Part shown: piece after piece, positions 55,575 to 64,000 of the stretch
How positions within the stretch are numbered: position 1 is the stretch's first letter
How the letters are laid out: each line of letters opens with the position of its first letter
From: Zymoseptoria tritici IPO323
Lineage: Eukaryota; Ascomycota; Dothideomycetes; Mycosphaerellales; Mycosphaerellaceae
Assembly: GCF_000219625.1 (NCBI RefSeq)
Contig: NC_018218.1
Coordinates: forward strand, 1,302,001-1,366,000
Direction: 5' to 3'
DNA length: 64,000 nt
Made by a program: the position numbers and the translations under genes
Notes under the pieces: generated by a model
Told to the model about the DNA's origin: nothing
Database searches by the model: none
The model's input: only the letters and a program-made list of their open reading frames with translations

Positions 55575-56174
55575 TGCGTCTGCCGCTGGATGGGCTTCTG
55601 AGATGTCTTCGTTTTGAGCCGTTTGGATGTGAATTTGCGTGCTGGATGGTGTTGTGTTTAGGCAGCAATGACAGCCGCCCTTGCTTGAACTTCACGGCAC
55701 AGCGGATCAATTTCGGAGGACTCCAAAGAAGGAGAATGGAGTGGAGGCAAAAGACAAGATACCTTAACAAGTGAATGAAAGAACATCGACATCCGCGCTG
55801 CACAGACGTCAATGTCATACTGACCATATTCATATCACGCATCCTCCCAACGTCCCGATGCTCCTCAGACCTGAGGCCCAGTCACACCGCCTTGCGTCTG
55901 CGCTGCTGTATTCTGACAGTGTCAACGCATACTTTATGATGGGGATTCCTTCACGAAAAGGTGAAGTCTATACCAGGGCAGAGTCGGATCCGTATCACTC
56001 GGATCCGATGCATCTTTCACATGTCAGCTCAGCCGAGGTCCACGTTAACCCGCGTGTTCTTAAGCCGTACGTCCGTTCAAGCAATACAGCCTTCGACGTA
56101 GACTGGAACTTTAGCAGCTCTTCTATTTCTCTGCTATTGCTTCCAATTCCTGCACTCCTCATCCTCTCCAGACA
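55575..56174. other. Divergent promoter region, F-box and thiolase genes
   Basis: 600 bp. It contains two copies of the palindrome CGGATCCG at 55985 and 56000 and a CT-rich leader just before the thiolase start. Confidence 0.55.
55985..56007. promoter_or_regulatory. Double CGGATCCG palindrome upstream of the thiolase gene
   Basis: CGGATCCG occurs at 55985-55992 and again at 56000-56007, 15 bp apart (about one and a half helical turns) and about 170 bp before the ATG. CGG/CCG half-sites are typical of Zn2Cys6 factors. Which factor, if any, binds is unknown. Confidence 0.35.
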
Positions 56175-57575
56175 ATGGCCTCCCTCGCTCTCCGCCGCTC
56201 CGCCCTCACCACCACCACCACCTCCAAATCCATCATGACCTCCTCCTCCCCGGCACAACGGCTCCAGGCCGTGCAACGACACTTCAGCAGCACCTCCCCA
56301 CGACCAAAAGAGATCCAAGAAGCCTACATCCTCTCCGCCGTGCGAACGCCCACCGCCCTCTTCAACGGCTCCTTCAGCAGCGTCTCCGCCCCTCAACTCG
56401 GCGCCACGGCCATCAAAGAAGCCATCAAACGCTCCTCGATCCCCCAAGAAAAGATCTCCCACGTATACATGGGAAATGTCATCTCCGCCGCCGCGGGACA
56501 AGCACCAGCTCGACAAGCCGCCATATTCGCCGGTCTGCCGTCCAGCGTGGAAGCGACGACGATCAATAAAGTGTGTGCGTCGGGGATGAAAGCTGTGGCG
56601 ATTGCGGCACAACAAGTCGAGTTGGGACAGGAAGAGGCGTTGGTGGCGGGAGGAATGGAGAACATGAGCCGGGTACCGTATTATACCCCTCGAGGACCGC
56701 AATTGCCTGCTTTCGGCAATTTGTCCATGGAAGACGGACTGATGAAAGATGGACTGTGGGATGTGTACAACAATATCCACATGGGCAACTGCGCGGAGTC
56801 TACGGCGAAGAAGTACGACATTTCTCGGGAGGAGCAGGATGAGTACGCCGTGTTGTCGTTCAAGCGGGCACAAGAAGCGTGGAAGAACAAGCTGTTCGAC
56901 GAGGAGATCGTGCCGGTCGTGGTCAAGGGGAAGAAGGGCGACACGACCATCTCCGAAGACGAAGGCTACAACCGCCTCAAACCTGAAAAGGTCGCCACCC
57001 TCAAACCTGCATTCGATCGTTCTGGAAATGGAACAGTCACAGCTGCGAATGCTTCTTCAATGAACGACGGTGCGTCCGCGTTGGTGATTACGAACAAGGA
57101 ATTGGCGAAGAAGTACGGTGGCGGCAAGCGTGTTCTCGCGCGAATCGTGTCATACGCGGACGCGGCAGTGGACCCCATTGATTTCCCCGTGGCGCCGGCC
57201 AAGGTCGTGCCGATTGCGTTGGAACGTGCAGGAATCACAGCGGATCAAGTCAAGGTGTGGGAATTCAACGAGGCGTTTGCGGCGGTGGTGAAGGCGAATG
57301 CAAAGGTGAGACATCATCCTCTGTTGCTGAGCACATTTCTGCGAGCACGACGTACTGACGGAAAAACGTAGATCCTCAACCTCGGAATCGACAACGTCAA
57401 CCCCCGCGGCGGAGCGATTTCTCTCGGCCACGCGCTCGGCAGCTCTGGAGCGAGAATTCTGGTCACATTACTGCATCAACTGAAGAAGGGCGAGTATGGC
57501 TGCGCAGCGATTTGCAACGGTGGTGGAGCGGCGAGTGGTATGGTGATTCAAATGGTGGACGCGGAGGATTTGTAG
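56175..57575 (+). CDS. erg10: Acetyl-CoA acetyltransferase (thiolase), mitochondrial type
   Basis: Joins two acetyl-CoA into acetoacetyl-CoA, or splits it, in the mevalonate entry step or in ketone and isoleucine breakdown. Exons 56175-57305 and 57372-57575 give 444 aa. The nucleophile is Cys134 in [10 protein letters not shown]. Other thiolase signatures are [26 protein letters not shown] with His397, and the second catalytic Cys425 in [14 protein letters not shown]. The N-terminal 45 residues ([21 protein letters not shown]) look like a mitochondrial presequence, so the mitochondrial paralogue is more likely than cytosolic Erg10; an internal ATG (Met21) could make a shorter form. There is no PTS1. 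Confidence 0.93.
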
Positions 57576-58002
57576 GTCCGGAAATAGGGTGGTGTAACGA
57601 AGGATGATCATTCGAGACGATCAGAGCATGTAAATATTGACGATCTACACGGCATGCTGGCATGAAGGGTACAAGATAGCAGAGTTCTCACCGGGAGCTC
57701 GAAGCCATGTAAGGCAGGAGAGCTGAAAACGGAGCAAAAGTTTCAGCCGATCATACCTCATTTGCCATCTTGCGTCGAGGTGACCATGCAATCTCTGTCC
57801 CGCGGAGGGCATAGGGTAGAGGGCAGTGAAGGCACGAAATCAGAACACCAGTACAGAGAGTACATGAACTGAACGGCAGATCCAACTGTGACTGTAAGTT
57901 ATTTCGTTCTGCTGTATGGTTCTGGAGACCGTCTATCTGTAAGATCGCAACGCTAAAATCAAGAGCCAACAAATCATCCTCTGCCCACCACAACTCACAT
58001 CC
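57576..58002. other. Convergent intergenic region
   Basis: 427 bp between the ends of the thiolase and ABC transporter genes. No gene is seen. Confidence 0.5.
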
Positions 58003-61000
58003 TTACTCCTCGCTCTGCTCCTTCTTCTCCCCCTTTTTAAACGGCTTCTTAATCAACTCCACGCCCTTTCCAAGGGCTCCGAAGAGCGGTCCGAATCCGA
58101 ACGTCCACCCCTTGACGCGGACTGTGTAGATGAAGAAGTACACTAAAAACCAGTTGGAGAACACAAACACCACGAAAATCCCCAGGTCCCTCCACTTGTC
58201 CGATGCATTGATGTTCAGCTGCGCCAAGTATTGATTGCCAGTGCTGAGCGGGCAGTACATGCAATTCGTGTTATCCTGCGGGTTGAGCAGGTACCCTCCC
58301 GCACTTTGGGCAAAAGCGCCGGCATAGGAAGCGCACGTCTGGCCCGGCGGAGCGTCGAAGTGCGCGGTCTCGGTCTCGGCACATTGCACGGGGATGCCGT
58401 CGAGCGTGGCGGCGAGGACGCCGCCGATCCACCAGGTGGAGGGGTTGACGTAGTACATCCAGTAGCGCCAGAAGACGGGCAGGGAAGCATAAGGACGCAC
58501 GACGCCGTTGAAGAGGGAGAACATGACGAAGAAGAAGGGGAGGACGTTGGAGATGACGGTGAAGGATGGGGAGAAGGCGGTGATCCACTGGCCCCAGGAG
58601 GCTTGGAAGAGGAAGAAGAGGAGGGTCATGAAGAAGACGTAGCCGGAAGTGGAGCTGTCGGTTGGGAGGCCGGTTGGCCAGTACCATAGCACCCAGTAGA
58701 GTACCGCTCCGATGATGGCGGGTGGGATCTCGGCGACGACTTGTGCGGTGACAAAGGCGAAGTAGCCGTAGATTCTCGAGGGGTACTCGCGAGCCTGCCA
58801 GAGGGCCATGTTGGTGTAGAATTTGGGCACGACGGCGTTGACGATGGTGGGAGGGATGGTGATGATGAGGAAAGCGGTGAACATGCGGTTCTGCATGTCT
58901 TGCTGCGTGTTGCCGAGTTGCCAGAAGGTGAAGCCGTTGAAGATGCCGACGATGACGGAGACGAAGAATTTGCCGTAGAGGTAGGAGGGATCGCGCCAGT
59001 ATTGGCGGAAAGTGCGGCGGAGGAGTTCGGTGCATTGCAGCATGGTGGAGGCGGCGAATTCCTTCTCGTCGTCCTTGTTTTTCTGGGAAGTGGAGACGTG
59101 GCTGCGGGTTTGCTTGAGGCCGTCGATCTCCTCCAGGACGTCTTTGGCTTGTTGCGACTCGACCCACTCCTGGTTCCAGTCGATCTTCTTTCCATCCTTG
59201 CGCTTGTGCGGTTTGGCAGCAGTCTCGAGGATGAACTCCGCAACGTTCTTGTGTGGTGGGCAGTCGACGCCGCGGTCGGAGAAGTACTTGGTGACGTCCT
59301 TGCCGTTCTCTCCGACAGGACCGAAGTAGAAGGTGTTGCCGCCAGGGTTGAGAGCGAGGATCATGTCGAATTGCTGGATCAGAACAGAGGAAGGCTGGTG
59401 GATGGTGCAGACAATGGCCTGGCCGGCGCTGGCGAGCTTCTTCAAGAATCTGACGATGGAGTAGGCGGATTGCGAGTCGAGACCGGAAGTCGGTTCGTCC
59501 AAGAACAAGAGGAGAGATGGCTTTGCGGCGAGTTCGACTCCGATCGTCAGACGCTTACGTTGTTCCACGCCTAGCGAGCTGATGATGGCGTCTTGCATGT
59601 CGTTGAGCTCGAGGAGGTCAATGACAGTATCGACGTATGCGATCTTCTCTTCCCTGGAAACGCTGGCGTCCTGGCGCAGAATGGCCGAGAATTCAAGCGC
59701 CTCGCGGATCGTTGCAGTGCCGTCGTGGAGATCGCCCTGCAAACAGAAGCCAGTGTTACGCTGGAACTCGCGGCCGAGGGGACGTCCGTCAACGAACATC
59801 TCTCCGGAGACGACACCCATGCTTTGACGTTGCGCCAGAGTATTGAGGAGAGTCGTCTTTCCGGCACCAGAAGCTCCCATCAAGGCGACCATGACACCGG
59901 GCTTAGCATAACCATTGACCTTGTTCAGGAGCTTGCGCTCGCCGCCCATGTATGGGACAGTGTATTCGACGTCCTTCCATGTGAAGATGCTCTCGCTCTT
60001 GGTGAGCTTGTCGAGCGCCTCATCCTCCTTGTCCTCGTTCGGAGCGTCACCCAAGCTGGCATTCTTCTTGCTAGAGCTACTGCTATCCTCAGCAATACCA
60101 CCCTTCTCCTCATCGGCATGCTTGGCATGCTTGACTTGCTTCTTGGCCTTTTTCGACTTCTTGAAGATGAGCGCGCCACCACCGCCACCAGCGAAAGAGA
60201 CCGTCTCAGTAGCAATGACAGTGACCAGGATGTAGAGTACAATGAAAGCGATGACGACGCCAAAGTTGCGCCACAGGTTGCTTCTCGAGTAGTTGAACTG
60301 AGTGGCCAGGTATGCGGAGCCATCGACCGATTGAGCGTTGACGTCTGCTCCGGCTAGAGCACAGCCTTGATACGCTGGATCGATACCGGGACCTTGTGGA
60401 ACGAGCTGCGATGGAGCACAAGCCATCGTTCGGCCAGCGAATTCGTTTGTAATCACAGCCTCGAAGCTGTAGGAGAGCGGGTTGATCCAGTATATCCAGC
60501 CGAACCAGATGTACTTGGTGAGGAGTTGCGGTCGCGGGATCACTAAAACAGAAGGGCAGAAAGGTTAGCAATGGTTCGGACTCGGGGTGTTCGGGCAGAG
60601 TGAGCCCTGCTGGCATGGCCGAGAGACAGTCTCGGACGGCTGCAGGCCTTCTGCCCTTCGATTTGCTTACCATATCCAGTGTAGATTACCAAAAGGTTGA
60701 GAGCTATTCCACTGAATCGCACGGCCGTATCGATCTCCGGGGAGAGCGATGCGAACATGCGGTAGAGCGCTGTCAACAGAATCGTCGTGATGTACACAAA
60801 AAGCATGTAGATGAAGAACTGAGAAGCGCTTATGGTCATGTTGGTCATGAAGAACATGATGATGCCGAAGATGAGGACCTGGACGAGAATGACGGGCAAG
60901 TCCATGACCACTCTGGCGATCGTGACGGCGGATGGGCGGTAAAAGGCGTAGTCTTCGTGGCGCTTGACGACAGCTCTGCCACTGACGGCCTTCATCAGCT

Positions 61001-62873
61001 CAGTAAGTTGGAGCCAGCCAAGGAAGAGAATCGAGAAGAAGAGAGCACCGCCACGAGTGAAGGCACCGGAAGTGTCGAAGGATTCGCCGTAGAAGAGAGA
61101 GCCGACAATGAGACCGTTGGAGATGATGATGAAGAGCTTGGTCCACAGTGTCGTCTTGTCACCCCAAAGCAGCCATGCCTCACGCTTGACGCAGGCCAGA
61201 ACTTGACGTTGGAACGAGACTGTGTAGCTGGACTTGTTGGACACACGCTTCGACTTGCCGTCTTGAACGGCGTCTTCGAATTCCCTTGCATCGTTGTAGT
61301 CGGTCTCCTTGAGGTAGTTTTCATAATCGGTGATGTCCTCGAGAACCTTTTGGTAGTTGGGTGACTCTCTGAAGGCCTTCTCCAGGGCTTCGGGACCCTT
61401 GGGAGCCTTGTGTTCGTAGCCCTTTCGGAATTTGCGCTCCACGGGATCCGTAACGGCGGTCAAGAAATCTGCTGTGGTTTGGCGTTCAGGAGCCTCGTAT
61501 CCAAGATCGATGAAGTACTGTCTGGCCTCCTTGGCAGGTCCAGAGTAAATTTCGCGGCCTTCGTCAATGACGAGAACCTTGTCCATGACTTCGTAAATTC
61601 CTTCACCTGCCTGATAGAGGGTCACCAAAGTCGTGCGATTGCTGACATCAGTCATGACTCTCAGAGAGCGTGCGTAGTCCAATGCGGTGGAAGCATCAAG
61701 ACCGCGAGTCGAGTTGTCCCAGCAGACAACAGTACTCTTCGAAGCCAGCGTCTCAGCGATAGAAACACGCTTCCGCTCACCTCCAGAAACACCTCTCACG
61801 AAATCATCCCCGACCAACGTGTATTTCGTGTGAGGGATACCAAACATCTTCATCAGCGCTTCCGCGATGACAGGGATATTGCCAGTCTCCTTCTTCTTGG
61901 TCTTGTTCATCAAAGCGAAAATGAAGGTCTGCCAGACATTGAGCGTCGCGAAGTGAACGTCATCTTCTTGATTGTAGACCACCTCTCCGCGATACATCTT
62001 CTTCTGCTTGTCGGCTGGGATGCCACCGTATGAGACATCTCCAGTGACTTCAGCGTACGTCTCGCGGTTATTGCTGATGGCCTTGAGGAAAGTCGAACAG
62101 CCGGATCCTGGTCGTCCAAGAACCAGCATCATTTCGCCATCTCGAACACATCCCGTGAAGCCGTTGAGGAGAGTACGTGTCTCGCCAGTACGTTTTGCCA
62201 GTGCAGGCACGAACCGGCAGATGATCTTGAACAAGTCCGGACCGAAAGTGCCGATAATGGCATCGGGCAATGTTCGGACAAACGAAGTCGTCGATCCGAT
62301 ACCCTTGACCGTGAGATCCTTGTATACCACACCGACACGTTTGTCCGAGGTACCGTCGGATCGCTTCTCAAAGTGCCCTTCCCTCATGAAACGATCGAGT
62401 TCGAAGTCGTCCTCATCGTCGTCGTCCTTTTTCGACTCCTCGACCTCTTCTTGTGGTCCCGCCTCGACGTCCTGTTCGGCGGCTTCGGAGGTATGTGTCG
62501 CTTGACGGCTTGTCAAGGACTTTCGTCCGCTCTTCGCAGTCTGTCCAGTGGTCGTTCGTTTGAGAGAGTGCTGAGTGTCTCGCGAGCGTGTTTTTGAGAG
62601 TTGTGTGAGATCCTTCCTAAGGGCCTGCCGAAGTTGTTAGCTCGAGGCTTATCAATCCATTGTCACAACACCAAATACCTCGTAGTCCTCCATTGCCTGG
62701 CGAGTGGTGAATCCACCGACATCGTTCTCACCCCACGTTCCTTCGCCTTCGCCTTCGACCTCCTCGGTGGGATGAGTACCGCCCGTTCGCTGCGCATTGT
62801 GCCATTGATTCGTGGGTGGACCATTGGTGTCTTCGCGTTGGAGCTTTCGCTCGTCCACGCTGTAGCCCCACAT
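58003..62873 (-). CDS. Full-size PDR-type ABC transporter (ABC-G)
   Basis: ATP-driven efflux pump of the plasma membrane for drugs, lipids or toxicants. Exons 62873-62679, 62624-60671 and 60542-58003 give 1,562 aa, the normal length; the first exon (MWGYSVDERKLQRE to RQAMEDYE) is easily missed because the downstream frame has no ATG. The arrangement is (NBD-TMD)2. NBD1 has the PDR-type Walker A GRPGSGCST with Cys in place of Lys (near residue 235), VSGGERKR and WDNSTRGLDAST. NBD2 has canonical GASGAGKTTLL (near 940), the degenerate LGVEQRKRLTIG signature and FLDEPTSGLDSQS. These asymmetric motifs are normal for the family. The tail is basic (KKPFKKGEKKE). The substrate is unknown. Confidence 0.95.
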
Positions 62874-64000
62874 GGTGGCGGGCGGTGCGTGTGGTTGTTG
62901 CCTTCAAGCGGAGAAGCGTGTGAGAAGCAGAGAGATGGATGAAAGAAAGGTCAAGGGAAAGGAAACGGAGACGAACAGCATGAAAACAGAGGTGATGCAA
63001 TCGGCACTGACGGGAGGACGCGGTAGAGAGGCAGAGACAGAGAGGTTGCTGACCAACGCAGCGAATGACGGCAGAAAGCAGGAGCAATCAGTGGAGTCGG
63101 GTGGAATAGCAGCAGCAGCACACAAAGTTTGAGTCGTTCTACCAAACATTAAACGCAATCCCAATACCGTACTTCTCACCCAATATTGAGACTTGTAAAC
63201 AGCCACCGGCGAGTAGTCGGAGTTAAGGAAAGTTCTTTTCGGCAGCCAAGAAGGACCAATGACGCGGGTCGGTGGGTGGAAAGATTAGAAATGCAGAGAA
63301 GTCCGATTGCCGATGAAGAGTCCCGTGTTGCCGGGATTCATGTCTGGTGTGGAGGAGAAGAATGTCCACGACGGTCTGGGTGGAAAACGCGTTCGAGACA
63401 CAGCTGTATGTCCATATCCACGCTCTACACAAAGTCATTCCACGAGAGTGATCTGCCGCTACTGCCGCGGAATTCATCTGAACGTGAAAGAGACGTGTAG
63501 AGAAGCAAAGTGCGGTCAACGAAGAGTGCCAGGTATCCCTCCCCCGTCCTAGCCTTCCTAACTCCGACTCCGGTTTCAAACTCCGACGAATACACGGCAG
63601 CAATGGTCCGCCGTCTCAACGAACCCGAATGCATTCACCGCATTGAGTCCATCCAGGGTTCGCCTCCCGTCGTTCACACGCTTCCATGCTGACCGAGCAT
63701 CGTGGAGCATGCCAAGATGAAGGAAGGCATATGCTTACAAAGGGACCACTCGTCGCATGCAATGTCTGATTCACAAGCAGACTGATTCCCCTGTTTGGAT
63801 GCATCTCGTTCTGTACTACTGCTGACTTCGCTATCTGCTTACTGGTATGAGATATTGGTGATGGAAAATGGGATCAAGGCAAGTACGTTCATTTTCGTTG
63901 TTTCGTTTCGTAAGGTACGGTATCGTCTGCTCTCTCGCAATCAAGTACAGCAATGCCAGTTGCTCTCTCTCTCATAAAGTCAATCAAAAAAGGACGTCCT
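62874..64000. other. Upstream region of the ABC transporter gene to window end
   Basis: About 1.1 kb with no supported gene. The first 300 bp (purine-rich on the plus strand, so CT-rich in transcript sense) are probably the leader and core promoter of the ABC transporter. Several short frames on both strands lack domains. Confidence 0.5.

Noticed and set aside
58271..59167. 298-codon His/Arg-rich frame within the ABC transporter
   Set aside because: Out-of-frame reading of the transporter exon; composition is typical of a shifted frame.

Overview
The window is nuclear DNA of a filamentous ascomycete. Most protein genes carry short GT-AG introns (48-189 nt). The gene set (WetA conidiation regulator, Slt2-type MAP kinase, PDR transporter, DUF7053, DUF3455, fungal BTB, 2EXR and F-box proteins, haem-thiolate peroxygenase) points to Pezizomycotina, and I infer a Dothideomycete. 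I recognised no tRNA, rRNA, CRISPR array or intact transposon. Exon boundaries were worked out by hand from splice signals, reading phase and family conservation. All multi-exon models given close in frame, except two genes that carry an internal TAG.

Layout. 0-6 kb: 3' end of an MFS drug transporter, a metal-dependent lipoxygenase behind a pair of hairpins, and wetA on the minus strand. 6-15.6 kb: a DUF7053 protein, a plasma-membrane-type Na+/H+ antiporter, a phospholipase-D-like protein, a BTB protein and an Sds3-like histone-deacetylase subunit. 15.6-20.6 kb: gene-poor, with one secreted DUF3455 protein and two weak gene candidates. 20.6-32 kb: an eight-exon secreted peroxygenase, a Tim17-like membrane protein, a Cyt-4/Dss1-type mitochondrial RNase, a tail-anchored fatty-aldehyde dehydrogenase and the cell-wall-integrity MAP kinase. 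32.5-38 kb: one very large Ser-rich scaffold-like protein of unknown function. 38-43 kb: an accessory-looking interval in which a short Zn2Cys6 regulator lies between two arrays of the same degenerate 33-34-bp repeat. 43-49 kb: ketol-acid reductoisomerase, a MOV10/SDE3-like RNA helicase and the p24 cargo receptor Erv25. 49-56 kb: a BTB gene and a 2EXR-like gene that each contain a single in-frame TAG, on either side of the succinate dehydrogenase assembly factor SDHAF2, then an F-box protein. 56-63 kb: mitochondrial acetyl-CoA acetyltransferase and a full-length PDR ABC transporter.

The neighbouring genes do not form an obvious metabolic cluster; most are housekeeping, developmental or transport genes. 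Two themes recur. Mitochondrial functions are frequent (RNase II-like enzyme, Tim17-like protein, Ilv5, SDHAF2, thiolase). So are stress and membrane-lipid functions (lipoxygenase, peroxygenase, fatty-aldehyde dehydrogenase, PDR pump, Na+/H+ antiporter, Slt2). The points most worth a second look are the two UAG-CU interruptions, the paired repeat arrays around the Zn2Cys6 gene, the hairpins upstream of the lipoxygenase, and the 1,789-residue scaffold protein.
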